In this document: positions 1 through 14,181 of the stretch, piece after piece | Position numbering within the stretch: position 1 is the first letter of the stretch | Layout of the letters: the number at the start of each line of letters is the position of its first letter | NCBI GenBank assembly: GCA_036346405.1 | Contig: CM070567.1 | Location: 40,777,470 to 40,841,469, forward strand | Reading direction: 5' to 3' | Length of the DNA stretch: 64,000 nt | Origin: Phyllostachys edulis | Lineage: Eukaryota; Streptophyta; Magnoliopsida; Poales; Poaceae | The notes under the pieces: model-generated | Told to the model about the DNA's origin: nothing | What the model saw: only the letters and a program-made list of their open reading frames with translations | The model's database searches: none | Translations under genes and position numbers: made by a program

Positions 1-2588
1 GCGCCTACCGTGTAATGCGCCTCGGTGACCATGCATGTATCGCGTCACCATGAACCCGTGTACGGGTCAGTCCCCGCCTCGAGTCTCCGTACGTCGCCGT
101 GAACCTCGCCCTAACCCGCCTTCTTCCTCGCTCCCGGCCCGTCGTAAGGCCTTTGGTCTCCAGATTCCTCCGGACGCTCCTCGCGCCACGCCTGCATGGC
201 TGGCAGTGCGTGCAGCCCTCCTACTGGCGCCCTTCGAACATGGCTCAACCGCCGCCGCCTCTTTCTTCCTCTCCGCCCCGCCTCTCCCGGCCCTTGCCCC
301 TCCCCAGGCCGCCTCCTGCTGCGACGCCTTCTCATGGCCTCACGCCGCCCTCATCCTTGTAGGATGGGCAGGAAACCTCCTCGCCTCCTGCCTCTGAAAA
401 ATGGGAGGAAGTGATTTGGGGGTTTTATTTATTTTTTGGCGTGGGCCCACTGTCATAAGGTCTTCTCCATTGAAGGCGGCAGTGGGCCACGACCTGTAAC
501 AACCCTCCTCACTCACTTGCCGGTGGGCCCAGTAGCGTCTTTGTTGCGTGAACTTAGAGCAGCTACGTCTTTGTGGGTTGGGTCTCTACATTTAAGTGAA
601 CGGCTGACCCTCTCTCTCTCTTTTCTTTTTCCTTTTAAGCTTAATAAATTATTATCTCCTCAGTTATAGCTCCAAAATTGCAAACTAAATTTCTAAAAAT
701 TAGTTAAGCCGAGACCTTGCTAATGGCATAGGCCTTGATTAATTTGGAGTTTATTTGTGTATTCATTGTATTTACTTGCTCTCTTTGCCGTTGTGCTTTT
801 AAATTGTCGGTTTAGGATTAGAAAGCGAGGAGATCCTCAAATCGATCAAGACCAAGAATATCCACGATCATCTTGCCTCTACAAAAGCGAGTCAATACTT
901 TGACCATGTTGCTCCTACATTTTATGTAAATTAATTTCTTTTAAATTAATAAATTGCATGCTTTAGTTTTTAATCAAAGATATGTTAAAGCTTAAGGTAG
1001 TTAATTACCTACTTGTTGTTTAAATAATTAATATGCCATCCATGTCAACATGAATCAATATCCTTTGTCACCCTAGTAATACTATGGTAATACTAGTTAT
1101 AGAGTAGTGCTTAGGCGACATGCTAGCCTGCTTTCAAATCTTAGGGGTATTAAATACCCCAAATCATCATGTCTTCAAAAATAAAATGTTTTGGGTAGTC
1201 ATTGGTGGTCCAATGACTAAAAGCGAAAAAATAGTTTGGTTTACTCTCAAAAACCCTAAAATGCTAGCTCATCTGGGCGGATGGTGGCGGATTGGTGCTC
1301 AGGAGCACGAGAATGATGGAGTTGTGGAATGAACACTTGAGATAACCCTAAGGACTTAATCAGACCGACCTCCGTGTTAAACAAGTACAACCACAAGTTG
1401 AAAAAACTTGCGACTTAGCTTAGTAGGTTTATTGAACCTTGGATGCCATTTATTTGAAGCGGATAAATGGGGAGCCAGGATTTATTCGCTTGAATGGGAC
1501 AGCGAGGAGGTGGCCCCGTTGCAGTCGTTGAGGTATATGCATTATACTGATCGGCTGATAAACATCCGCTCAACACTATAGGTAACCTATATGTCTGAAA
1601 TGGCGAAGGCAAAAGATAAGTCGAAGCGTTATTGTGACAACCTCTAGGCTACATCTAAGGAATTGTGTGTAGGGCAATGAGTTAATTGTCTCTTGTGGGT
1701 AAAGTGTGCTATCTCTGCGAGTATTAAAGCTGTTTAAGCAGTAGTGCCCTCACGGTCAAAAGCGGACATAGGAACTTAACTTGAGTTAGTTCTGTTCAAA
1801 ACACGTGGGTGGTATAAAAAGCGTGGCGGGCTGCTGTAGCCACTGAATTTGTTTTTCTGGGTGGATGTACCCAGTCTTTGTTAATATGGTGGATGTAACC
1901 ATAATCAAAATAAGCATGAAGGTGGAGAACCTCTGCTTTAATAATTATTACATTATTCTCTCTTTATAAAATTGCAATTTGTTAAAATGCTAAGTCATAG
2001 GATTAGTAACTATAGTATTGCAGCGGCTTTATAAATAAAAGAACTTGAGCCATCCTTGTTAAGCAGTGCATATATATAATTGCATTTGTGTGTTGGCTCA
2101 TGAGCCAGTAGTAGTGCTCATCTCCGCTTCTCTCCCCACCCGGATAATGAAGATGAAGGAGACTATGCCTACTACGATGGACGAAAGGCGATGGACAAGG
2201 ATATGGCGAGGAGTAGGATAGTTACGTAGTTTAGATCTCGCCGAGTCTAGAGTAGACTACGTTGGTACCAGCGTTACAACCGATATCGACCCTTGGTTAA
2301 TATCACATGCGTACCTGAGGACACCCCGATCAAGCACTGTGAGATGAGCCCCTTCCCTTTAGCTTCATTTGTAGACTTGGTGGTTCTTTGTAATGTAATA
2401 TATTTGGCCTTGTCGCGGCCCTTTTGTAAACTTCGACCGATGAGGTCTATGTTACGTGTTGTAATATATTTGTTTTAGTTCACGCCGTATGAATGATTCA
2501 GCAATGTGTCTTTGTGATGCTAGCTCTTGATCGAGAATATACAGATGATTCCTGAAGGATTTGGATTCTCGAGAATCCGGGTCCGGCA
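1..2588 (+). repeat. 5' LTR of element G1 (partial)
   Basis: From about 400 to 2588 the sequence matches 9548-11770 closely apart from many small insertions and deletions; for example the stretch around 700-780 recurs at 9840-9930. Bases 1-400 are GC-rich and match 9150-9547 only in islands such as CTCCCCAGGC, GGCCTCACGCC and AAAAATGGGAG. ORFs in this segment are therefore LTR sequence, not host genes. The LTR end is placed at GGGTCCGGCA just before a primer-binding-like site. Confidence 0.8.
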
Positions 2589-2606
2589 GTGTCGAGCATC
2601 GACTGT
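2589..2606 (+). other. Degenerate primer binding site of G1
   Basis: Directly after the LTR end the sequence reads GTGTCGAGCATCGACTG. This keeps the TC-GAGC core of the initiator-methionine tRNA site seen intact in the copia element of this window (TGGTATCAGAGC), with bases missing. The assignment rests on its position and partial match. Confidence 0.4.
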
Positions 2607-3904
2607 AGAGTCTTAGTTAGATTAGTGCGTTGCCTTAGGACTTGGATCTTATTTTTAAAATTAAGAAAAGTTTGCCAAAAATATAGAGTATTTATTGCTT
2701 CTACTCATCATTCCTAGTTCCATACTTATCTTTATTTTCATTAAGTGTTACTAATCTTTTCCTTGTTTCCAAAATTTGTAGATGACTTCTCCCAGTTGCA
2801 GGCCATGGGACCATAGCTCTCATGGGATAATGAAAGGCGGTTTAAATCGATCTCCTTGGCAGTGATCTGATTCATAGCTTCCCGCCTCACGCTCTTAGGG
2901 CGGAAGCGATGGTTATAGCTCCGAGTCTTGGGACATGGAGGTTTTCCTCTATGCGGGACCGGAGTTCACGATACGGGTTCTTTGCCGAGGCACCCGCCTC
3001 GGCGGCTCGGCGCTATCCGGGATGCAGGCCGTGTCGCCGTCACCAGCATGTCAATACGAGGTCCTCTGCAAAATCGCCGTCTTGCTTCTTCCGTGTCTCT
3101 ACAATGGAAGAAGCTCCCGAAGTCGCCATGCGCCATCGGCGATGAGCCCGCTGACCGCGAGTGCGGTGACCCGGCGATGATCCACAACATCGCTCATACC
3201 GGCGAGATCGCCCGGCCGGATGCTTCTCCGCGGTAGTGAGCCACTCAGAGCACCCCGCGCCAACATGATCGAAGCGATGAAGCCACCATGATGCCATGTG
3301 GGAAGACGGCTTATCGCGTGGGCGAAGACATCATCAAGATGGAGAGAGCGCGCCCTTGCGGTAGCACGTCTCACGGCAGCCACGGCACTTCGCCACCGGC
3401 TACGGCTTGACCCGGCTCCTCCTCGCCCCGAGGACTCCGCACGGGTTGTTTGCGCGCAGAAGCGTCTGACGCCCGATCGCCGCCTTCGGCGACCGGTGTC
3501 GGCGTGGGCGCGGCTTGCCCGTTCCGTTCTCGCTCGCCGCACCAGCTTTCGGGTCACTCTCGTTCGCCGAGCTTGATCGAACAGCTCGCTCCGTTCCTCG
3601 ATGGATGGTCGAGATAGGCTAGGATAGCTAGCTGTGCTTGCTAAGCGGATCTTTTGGGTTACAAGCACTTTTGTTTCTCCCTTTTGTGAGCGATGTGTAT
3701 CTTGTGTCATGACTTAGCTTAGCGAATAAGCTTTGTATGGAAGTCATGTAACATAACTTATAATATAATGCAGCCATTCTAGGCTTTGTATTGTATTTGT
3801 TAGATCTTCTGTTTGGTTCTTTTGTGTGTGCCTTAGAGGCTAGTAAACCCTCATATACCCTTACTTGGTTCATACGGTTCTAAGTCTCATCTTTTCTTGA
3901 GGAT
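2607..3904 (+). other. G1 leader region, no intact gene
   Basis: This stretch lies between the primer-binding-like site and the recognisable gag. It is AT-rich at first, then GC-rich from about 2890 to 3580. Short reading frames exist on both strands (for example 3099-3710 minus), but they overlap one another in GC-rich DNA and show no family motif I recognise. It may hold the N-terminal part of a degraded gag. Confidence 0.4.
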
Positions 3905-5083
3905 CATAAAGAAAAGGCCGCCCATACATCAAGTGGAGCCTTTGCCTTGGCGAGGAAAGGGCAGTGGGCGTGGCGTGATCGTGGACAAGGACAAGACACC
4001 CTCCTCCTGACAAATCCGACAATGGCCCAAGTGATGTTCAATGATTGAAATTCTCCAAGCTTTGCTCAACAATCGGCGAGCAGGCCCTTGACCGCAATTC
4101 AAGCTCGTGACTTCTTGAGACAAGGCCCTCACCTTTCTTTGCGGCAGACGAACCTCTTGAAGCGAAATGGCTCAGGGACAACGAAAAAAAGCCGACTAGC
4201 TCGTTGCTCCAACAAAGACATGGTGGACTTTGCACCCACCAACTAAAAAGTTTCTGTGCATGGTGGGAGAATTACCTTGCCGGAGGTAAGGAAAGTCGAG
4301 TCGAAGAAGAAGAAGAAGCGAAGCGTAGCATCTCTGTTGGAGAACCGGACCTCACTTGCGCATGACGACATAGAAAAGTTGCTGAAGCCTGGTTTGATGG
4401 GATGAACGACTTTGACCAATTCACTGGGCGAATTCAGCGGCCTTCGCACCAACCGTACGGCCCGGTACAATGAGATTGAAGAAGAATGAGTTGAGACTAC
4501 TGAAACAAGGACATATGACGGTCAGCAGTATGTCACTAAGTTCCGACTTGCTGCATCTCGCTGATAAGCGTGGCAGATGAAAGAAAAGATAGACCGCTTT
4601 GTGGAAGGTATGCGTGGTGACATGCGTGAGGCTTATCCTCCATGACTATGCCTTCCACCGGTTGATCAACAAGGCTCTACTACTAGAAAATGAGAATAAG
4701 TTAGAAACTAGCCCGAGAGAAGATGCCCTTCCGAAGCCCAAAACTATCCCGGAAGTCAACTTTCGGGCGGTTCATCTTCGAGATCATCTGCGGCCCGACC
4801 TCGACTTCGACTCGCCTCCCATTCTCAAGGCGGTTTCCGCCCTTCGCCCACTTGGACAACCGACAGCTATCAACCTTGACACACCTCCATTGCTTCAAGC
4901 TGTGGAAAAAAAGGTCCTTTGCTAACCGGTGCCCTCGCCAGCAACCCGCTCAAAGAACAACCAGAGGCGCCCCAGTTCAAGTCGGACCTCGACAGAGCAA
5001 AAGTCATCAGAACTTCCAAGCTTCAAGGTCTGCCAACCACAAGCGTGGCAATGTGAATCATGTCACCCGGAGAGGCTAGATGC
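3905..5083 (+). pseudogene. G1 gag remnant
   Basis: Gag forms the retrotransposon capsid and packages the RNA. Around 4510-4650 the frames carry a capsid-like stretch that includes FVEGMRGDMR-like coding (near 4596-4630), a pattern usual in plant gypsy capsids. The end at about 5035-5080 reads as a basic, nucleocapsid-like tail, but I see no complete CCHC zinc knuckle. The reading frame changes several times (for example the frames at 4599-4925 and 4723-5079), so no full-length protein can be made. It lies directly upstream of the protease region, as expected for a gag-pol polyprotein. The limits are approximate. Confidence 0.55.
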
Positions 5084-5099
5084 CTTGAGATCTTGATGG

Positions 5100-8000
5100 A
5101 GTCGTTCTCTGTTAATTAGTACCGCACAAGTATTGTTTGATTACAGGCTTCACACTCCTTTGTTTCAAGAAAGTTTGTTGAAAGCTTAAGTTGCCAACTT
5201 ATAAGCTAAAAAGCATGGTACTTAGATCACCGGGAAACCTATATGCTACTTGATTTAGTCCCAAAGTAGAAATTGCTTTGGAGGATTACGGATTCTTAGC
5301 TACTCTTCTTGTCTTTGGAATCCCAAACCTGGATATCATCCTCGGGATGGATTGGTTGGCCGCATATCATGGATTAATAGGTGCGCCAGAAAAGTGTTAC
5401 TTGTCAAGGATCACGAAACCACAATAAGGATTAGTGTGGATCGTTCCCCTCCTGGTCAGACAATCCACCACCTTGGAGAGTTGTCCTTAGAGACAGCACG
5501 TGATTCAACTTACCCGCATCTTCCCGGAAGAATTGCGGGCATGCCACGACGATATCGAGTTTGTGATCAATTTGAAGCCGGAACAGCCCAATTGCTAAGA
5601 GACCATCTGAGAATGGCGGACGAACTTGAAGAGTTGAAGACACAACGAAGACTTACGAGAAAGGATTCATTAGACCTAGTTCTTCTCACGGGGTTGTGAT
5701 TCTTTTGTAAGGAAGAAAGATGGTTTCGCGGTTGTCGTGGATTCTGAATCACTCAACGAGTGACAATCAAAACAAGTATCCCTTGCCCGCATTGATGATC
5801 TATTTGTCGGTTAGCAGCGCAGTTTTCTCAAAATAGATTTAATCTGGATACCATCAACTCAAGATCCGGAGCGAGGACATTCCTAAGGCGACCTTCACCG
5901 CTCGGTAAGCGCTTATGAGTTCACCGATCATGTCGTTTGGCTTGACCAATGCTGACCTACTTCATGAATCGATGAACAAAGGTATTTATGGAATATCACG
6001 GACAAGTTTGTGAGTCGTGTTCATAGGCGACATCTTGATCTAGACCAATGAAGGCATCTTTGAACATCGCAAATGGTCTGAAAAAGCTAAAAGCATGAGC
6101 TCTATGCCAAGTCGATGTAATGTGAATTTTGGCTTAAAAATCGGTTTCCTCGGACATATTGTATCCGCGGGAGGAATAGCGGTTGATCGGCCAAGGTAGA
6201 AGCGTGATGGATTGGAAACAACCTACATCGATTGGCCAGTCCGTAGCTTTCTCGGTTTAGCGGATACTCTGAGGCCTTCATAGAAGGATTCTCAAGCTTT
6301 CCAAGCCAATGACCGCTTGCTTAAGAAAGAAAAAGTATGAATGGTGGATGCTTGTGAGAAAGGTTTTAAGGAATTGAAGAAAAGTTAACGCACCGGTGTT
6401 GACCACTGGGACATTCATCAGACTTTGAAGTCTCTGTGATGCATCGCGCCAAGGTCTTGGTTGCGTGCTTATGCAAGGAGAAAAGTTGTAGCCTATGCAT
6501 CGAGACGACTCCGAGTCCTCATGAAGACAACTATCCAACTCATGACTTGGAGTTAGCGGTGGTACACGCCCTCAAAATTTGCGGCATTACTTGATTGGAA
6601 ATCATTGTGATATTTATCTGGACCACAAGAGTCTCAAATACATATTCACTCAATCGGATCTCAACCTCCGGGCAAAGAAGATGGTTAGAGTTAATAAAGG
6701 ATTACAATTTGGATGTCCATTATCATCTAGGAAGGCTAATGTAGTTCTTTGATGCATTAGTAGTAAGTCATCTTCTGCGATAATGTTATGGTTCAAACAT
6801 CAGCAGGGCTTTATAAGGAATTTGAGGCCCTCAACTTTGTGTTTGATAGAAACAAAGCACGGCGAGATGCTATGGAGCACATCCAACTTTAGAAGAGCAA
6901 ATCAAGGCGCTCGAAAAGAACATCACGGAGTCAAGATTCAAGCATTTCATGGCTAAAGGAAAAGCCCCAAGATGATCGAAGACAGGAATTCTATGGTATG
7001 GGACCGTCTCTTTGTTCCCCACGGAAGGAACTCAAGGTTTGATTGATTAGAAAAGCCCACACTTCGGTATATACCTGCACCGGGTAGCACCAAGATGTAT
7101 CAAGACATGAAAATTTTGTATTGGTGGCCACGATGAAGAGAGATATCGCGAGTATGTCGCCTACAGATGTATGTCGTCAATCAAAGTCGAACATCGGCCA
7201 ACAGATTGCTCCAACCCCCGCAAGTCCTCAAGGAAATGGGAAGAGATTGGAATGGATTTCATTATCGTCTACCCCAACCAAGTCCTGCCAGACTCAATAT
7301 GGGTTATAGTTGATAGATCGACCAAAGTAGCCCATTTTCCCAAAGGAAGACAACTTACGAGACAAGTTAGCCGAAGTTATATATGGCTCAGACAGTGTTT
7401 ACACGAGTACCCAAGAGGATAGTCTCCGATCGAGGATCCCATTCACCTCGATTGCGGCCTTTGTATGATGCCCTTGGAACACACCTCGATTTTAGACAAT
7501 TATCATCCGCAGATCGATGGTCGACAGGACAAACCAAATTCTCAAGACATGCTTCGAGCTTGTGCTTTGGAGTTTACCATCAGATTGGGAAAAGTGTTCA
7601 CCAGATGCCGAAGTTTGCATAATAATAGCTACAACCAAGTCCGAAAATGTCACCGCTTGAAGCACTTTATGGAAGAAAATGCGTAACCCTCCGATTGGTC
7701 GAATCCGGTGAAGGATATATCTTCGACCAGATACTCTCAAGCAAGTCAAGAGAAAGTCTGATCGATCCGAGATCGCCTGCTGCCGCTCAACGACGACAGA
7801 GTTATGCCGACAACCGCCGAAGAAAGTTAACTTTGAAGTTGGAGATGCAAATACCTTAAGGTATCACCGCTTCAGGAACTCAAGATTCAAGGTTAAAGGC
7901 AAGCTTGTTCTAAGATATATATAGCCCGCTTCTCATCATCACCGCCTAAGCGGAGAAGGTTTACCGGCTAGAGCTAACGGAGAATTTATCGGTCTCACAA

Positions 8001-8280
8001 TGTGTTTCACGCCTCCCACCAAGAAGTGTTCTCAGTAGTACCAAGAGCAGCACCGCCAGCTATCGCCTTCAAAGAAGATCCGACTTATCCCGAGCATCCA
8101 ATCAAGATCCTCGACGCCATCGGAAGCTTAACAAGACGCCAAGTCATCCGCCTTTGCAAGGTCCAAGCGGAGTCACCACACCGCTATGAAGCCACCTGGG
8201 AACGCCAAGATCAACAAGCAAGCAAGACTGCCCGCCTCGTTTTGATGCACTTGAATCTCGGTCGAGATTCTCGCTTATGG
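5100..8280 (+). pseudogene. G1 pol remnant (PR-RT-RH-INT-chromodomain)
   Basis: Pol would supply protease, reverse transcriptase, RNase H and integrase. Visible traces in order: the protease C-terminal motif ILGMDWL near 5335-5357; an RT start with a LTRKDSLDL-type stretch at about 5640-5690 followed by FVRKKDGF near 5705; RNase H traces at about 6470-6700; an integrase core around 7220-7450 and the motif LEALYGRKC at 7656-7682; and a chromodomain-like end at 8080-8220 (CKVQAESPHRYEATWERQD in one frame). Stops and frameshifts separate nearly every block, so it is non-functional as written. Whether all breaks are real or partly sequence error cannot be told here. Confidence 0.75.
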
Positions 8281-8291
8281 CGGGTAGGATT

Positions 8292-11200
8292 TGTAACGTC
8301 TGCTTTTGACGGTCCAATAGTAATTGATTTCGCTCCGCTTTTCAACAGAATTCAACTAAACTTATTTTCAAAAATCTCCGTTTTTCCTTCTTTTGTTTCA
8401 AATGCATTGCTCAGAGCATTTGAAACTCGATTCAATGATTGGAGCTCGCTCCTCCGCTTCAACCTTCGGGCCAACCTCTGCTTAGCCCACTTCCTCTCTA
8501 GTCACCCCAATGGCCTTTCCTTCTCTCCTCCTCCCATTCTGCGGCAAAGAAGAAAGTGGAGGACCTTTCCTTCCTCTCGATCAAGCTCGCCGCTCGCGCT
8601 CGGCCAAGACCAACTCGTCAGCCGCCTCCATCCTGCTCCTCCTTTCCTTCACTCCGCCACAGCATTGCTGGCTTGGGATCCACCACCTCCAGGCTCAAGG
8701 CCGTGATTTCCATCCTCCTGGGTAGGCACCTCATCACCGAGACTCAAATGCCCCGCCTCGGTCAGCCTGCAAGTAGCCAAGGCTATCAGCGGGCGCTATC
8801 GCCATCTCCGTCAGGCTACAAGACTTTGCTTCTCCAACCTCACGACCTTTGAGTTGCCAGACGTCACACAAGACGGAAGGCCACAAAGATCGCCCCGCTG
8901 GCCTCAAGGCTGCACCCCAACCACCTGCTCTTCGCCAGGACTACAAGCCAGGCGCCCATGCTCTCCGCCGACGCAGCCCGCCACTGCCCTCCTTGACCCC
9001 AGCCTCCCCGCCTCCCCTCCTCCTCCCTTTAAGCCCTTCTTCGCTTCTGAGCTCCCTGCCGCCTCTATTGCAAACGGTAAGAAAACATACTTCCAAAACC
9101 GCGGAACACTTCCTTCGCCGCCGCCGCTAACGCAGGGTCGCCAGTGAGCTCTCGCCAAGGCCAAGCCATACCATGAGCCCTCAGCAGCACGAGGAGTCCG
9201 CCCTCACCTCCCTGCTCGCCTGCCGCCAGACCTCCACCAACGCTGCTTCTTTTCTCCGCTTCCCCGCCGCTGCCGCCGAGCCCGACCGGTCTCCATTCTC
9301 CCGGACCGCTTCCTCCCACACTCGCCACACCTGCAGGTAGCGCCGCCTTCGGGCGCCGGCCAGATCACGGAGCCGACGAAGCTCGAGAAAAGCCGCCGCC
9401 TTTTCTTCCTTCCTCTCCAAGCCATCCACCTCCTCGGCCCGGGCCACCTCCCCAGGCTCATTGCCCTGGCGCTCGGCTTCGCGGCCTCACGCCTCACGCT
9501 GCTGCCTCACACGGACGTCCCGAGCCTCCCCACGCCTCCTCCGCTCAAAAATGGGAGAGGAAGTGATTTGGGGTTTTATTTTATTTTTTATGTGGCCCCA
9601 CCTGTCATAGGGTCTTCCCCTTGTTAGGGTCGACTCCAGGCCCCCGAGCCTCAGAGCAAGCCGCCAGCCCCCCTCCTCATCGCCAAGGCCCTCACAGATC
9701 ACTAGCAGGAACCCGAGCCGCTGGTTGTGGATCGGGTCTACACTGCTTCGTGAACCAAAGAGCTTCTCTCTTTTTTTTTTTCCTTTAAGCTTCAGAATTG
9801 TGATTCCTCCGTTATAGCTCCAAAATTGCAAACTAAATTTCTAAAAATTCGTTGTCGAGACCTTGCTAATGGCATAGGCCTTGATTAATTTGGAGTTTAT
9901 TTGTGTATTCATTTGTATTTACTTGCTCTCTTTGCCGCTTGCTTTTTTCCCAGAATCGCCTGCTTAGGATTCAAGACGCCGAGATCCTCAAGTCGATCAA
10001 GACCAAGAATATCACGATCATCTTGCCTCTAACCAGGCAGTCAATACTTTGACCATGTTGTTCCTACATTTTATGTAAATTAATTTCTTTTAAATTAATA
10101 AATTGCATGCTTTAGTTTTTAATCAAAGATATGTTAAAGCTTAAGGTAGTTAATTACCTACTTGTTGTTTAAATAATTAATATGCCATCCATGTCAACTT
10201 GAATCCAATATCTTTGTCACCCTAGTAATACTATGGTAATACTAGTTATAGGTCGCATTTGGGCTTATATGCTAGCCTTTGCTCAAGCATCGGGTATTAA
10301 ATACCCCAAATCATCATGTCTTCAAAAATAAATAGTTTTGGTAGTCATTGGTGGTCCAATGACTAAGGCGAGAAAATAGTTTGGTTTACTTCCTCAAAAC
10401 CCTAAAATGCTAGCTCTATCTCGGGCGGATGGTGAGGCGGATTGGTGCTCCGAGCACGAGAATGATTGGGTTGTGGAATGAACCTACCAGATAACCCTAA
10501 GGACTTAATCGGGTCACGACCTCTGTGTTAAACAAGTACAACCACAAGTTGCGTAAAAACTTGTGACTTAGCTTAGTAGGTTTATTGAACCTTGATGCCA
10601 TTTCGCCGGGCGGATAAATGGGGAGCTAAGGGATTTATTCCGCTTGAATGGGACACCGAGAGAGGGTGACGTTTTGTTGCCGCCGAGGTATAGCATCGCT
10701 ATACCACCGCCGAGGTAAAACATCCCGCCAACACTATGGGCGAACCCTATATGCTGAAATGACGTAGGCAAGATAAGTTCAAACGTTATTGTGACAACCT
10801 CGACTACACATCTAAGGAATTGTGTAGGGCAATGAGTTAATTGTCTCTTGTGGGTAAAGTGTGCTATCTCTCGCAGAGTATTAAACTGCTTAAATGTAAT
10901 GTGTTTACTGGTCAAAGCATGACATGGGAACTTAACTTGAGTTAGTTCTATTTCAAAACCTCGTGGGTGGTATAAAACGTATGGCCTCACCTAGCCTCAA
11001 TTTGTTTTTTCCCGGGTGGATGTACCCCTGTTGTTGTTATTATGGTGGATGTAACCATAATCAAAATAAGCATGAAGGTGGAGGTAACCTCTCTGTTAAT
11101 AATTATTGCACATTACTCTCTTTATAAAAATTGCAATTTGTTAAAAATGCTAAGTCATAGGATTGGTAACTATAGTATTGCAAAACCGGCTTTCGCAAAT

Positions 11201-11770
11201 AAAAGAACCCGAGCCATCCTTGTTAAGCCGCGGCATATATATAATTGCATTTGTGTGTTGGCTCATGAAAGCACGGTAGTAGTGCTCATCCTCGCTTCTC
11301 CCCCACCCTTCAGATAATGAAGATGAAGGAGACTATGCCTACTACGATGGACCGTAAGACGATGGACAAGGATATGACGAGAGTAGGATAGTTCAGGTTT
11401 AGATCTCGCCTAGCCTAAGTAGACTATGGTACCACAGCATAACCGATATTATCCAAATTTCTTGGTTAATATCTGTCAGACATGTGACACCCCGCCGCTG
11501 TTCGTGAGATGAGCCCTACCTTCCCTTTTTGCTTCCATCAGAGACTTGGTCGTTTTTGTAATGTAATATATTTGGCCTTGTGCGTGCCTTTTTGTAAAAC
11601 TCGACCCGATGAGGTCTATGTTACCCCGTGTTGTAATATATTTGTTTTAGTTCACGCCTTTGTATGAATGATTCAAGAATGTGTATCGTGAAGTGCTAGC
11701 TATCGATCCAGTGAATAGCACACGTTGATTCACAGAGGATTTGGATTCTCGTAATCCGGGTCCGGCTGTA
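8292..11770 (+). repeat. 3' LTR of element G1
   Basis: The LTR begins TGTAACGTC, like the TGTAACATC start of the inner gypsy element in this window, and ends near GGGTCCGGCTGTA where similarity to the 5' copy stops. The length is about 3.48 kb. Its first ~1.25 kb is CT/GC-rich (8450-9550) and contains many overlapping ORFs on both strands that I treat as LTR sequence. The rest is AT-rich and matches 400-2588. Confidence 0.8.
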
Positions 11771-13075
<1,305 letters not shown>

Positions 13076-13630
13076 ACTTTTCTTCCTATGATTTAACTTG
13101 GGAATGATCCTCAACCATTGAGAGGTCAGGATCAAAATTTTGGCCAGATTCCTGAACAGAATGGTTTAAATCCAACAACACTCCAAGACTAGCTGAGACT
13201 TAAACATTGCAAAGAGGGTCTATTATGCATATTGTTGGGTGATTTGGGCTACATTTTGTTGTTTCTCCTAAATTGGTTGTCTTTGTGAGTTAGCAAACAG
13301 CTTTTATAAATCCATGTTTCCATTTAAGCTTCTTTTGGTGTCACTGTTTTGGACACTTTCTTTTGTTGAAGGGATACTGTTTTAGACAGCACACAGGCAT
13401 CAAAGAAAAATAGCAACAAAAACTATTAGTGCTAATAATTATTATTCTTTTGGTGACATGTCTATTTTATTAACCAATAGGAATGGGTCAGTTGGTGGCA
13501 CATTTTATTATACTTTTTGAGCCATTTCATTCTTGCATGTCAATTGTAATGGTGTCATCTAATTGTTGCTCTCCATCTAATTGCAAGTATCTTCAAGAAA
13601 AAAATCCCGAGTCCTAATGTATTTCAGAAC
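13076..13630. other. Intergenic sequence, nothing recognised
   Basis: AT-rich sequence between the microsatellite and the foldback element, with no long reading frame and no repeat structure I could see. Confidence 0.5.
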
Positions 13631-13998
13631 TTTTTTTTATTATTAATTAACCCTTTTTTAAATTTTATTTTAAAGTTAATCCTCGATGAACTTTATTTCC
13701 AATTTGACTTATTTGGTCACGCCACTACCCGTGGCGTGATAAAACAACGTTGTTACGCCATAGATAAGTCCGCTAAATAGCACTTTTGTCACGCTTATTG
13801 GTAGTGGTGTGATCAACACACCGCCACGCCACGTGATGGCGTGACAAGAGCTTGCCTAGAAACGGGCCGACGCGATAAGAAGAAGTTTTTTGTCACGCCA
13901 CGGTAGTGACGTGACCAAAGGGGTTAGAATTGGAAATAAAGTTCAGCAAGCAGTTAACTTTAAAATAAAATTAAAAAAAGGATTAATTAATAAAAAAG
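13631..13998. mobile_element. Foldback / MITE-like element with ~75-bp inverted arms
   Basis: The left arm (about 13631-13709) contains TTTTATTTTAAAGTTAA and ACTTTATTTCCAATT. The right arm (about 13921-13997) carries their reverse complements in the reverse order. The interior is rich in short palindromes built from CACGCCA/TGGCGTG (13735-13920). There is no coding capacity. The size and inverted arms fit a MITE or foldback element. I could not find a clean TSD, so the exact ends and superfamily are open. Confidence 0.7.
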
Positions 13999-14181
13999 CA
14001 ATCCAGTTCAACTAAATGTTTTTTTTAGCCTCATCGAGGAGATAAATTGTTAGCTTTACATATTTGGCTTAAGAGTATAAATTTGTAATTTAATTTCATG
14101 TTTTCCTCCCTTTCTTTAGTTTGGCCTGTAGTAGGGTTCTAGTTTACTTCTTTTGTAACCTAGGTTTATATATTATTTTGA
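13999..14181. other. Short spacer between two inverted-repeat elements
   Basis: AT-rich sequence with no feature seen. Confidence 0.4.

Larger units (their letters stand above)
1..11770 (+). mobile_element. Ty3/gypsy LTR retrotransposon, chromovirus-like (element G1), 5' end beyond window
   Basis: Two direct repeats, 1-2588 and 8292-11770, flank a region with gypsy-order remnants: gag, protease, reverse transcriptase, RNase H, integrase, then a chromodomain-like tail. The order RT-RH-INT is that of Ty3/gypsy, and the tail after integrase suggests a chromovirus of the Tekay/Del type (inference from family layout). The 3' LTR is about 3.48 kb, so the 5' LTR should begin roughly 0.9 kb left of the window. 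Coding parts are heavily frameshifted, so the copy looks non-autonomous. The TSD cannot be tested because the left end is missing. Confidence 0.8.

Noticed and set aside
35..414. Overlapping GC-rich ORFs read as host genes
   Set aside because: They lie in an LTR, overlap on both strands and have no family motif; GC-rich DNA has few stops by chance.
5100..8280. Calling G1 and G3 the same family
   Set aside because: The LTR sequences differ completely apart from the TGTAAC start; only the lineage layout is shared.
2607..8290. Endogenous pararetrovirus
   Set aside because: The domain order includes integrase and flanking LTRs, and no movement-protein-like region is seen; it fits gypsy.
8849..9831. 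Proline- and arginine-rich ORFs on both strands
   Set aside because: They fall in the G1 3' LTR GC-rich part; their composition explains the open frames.
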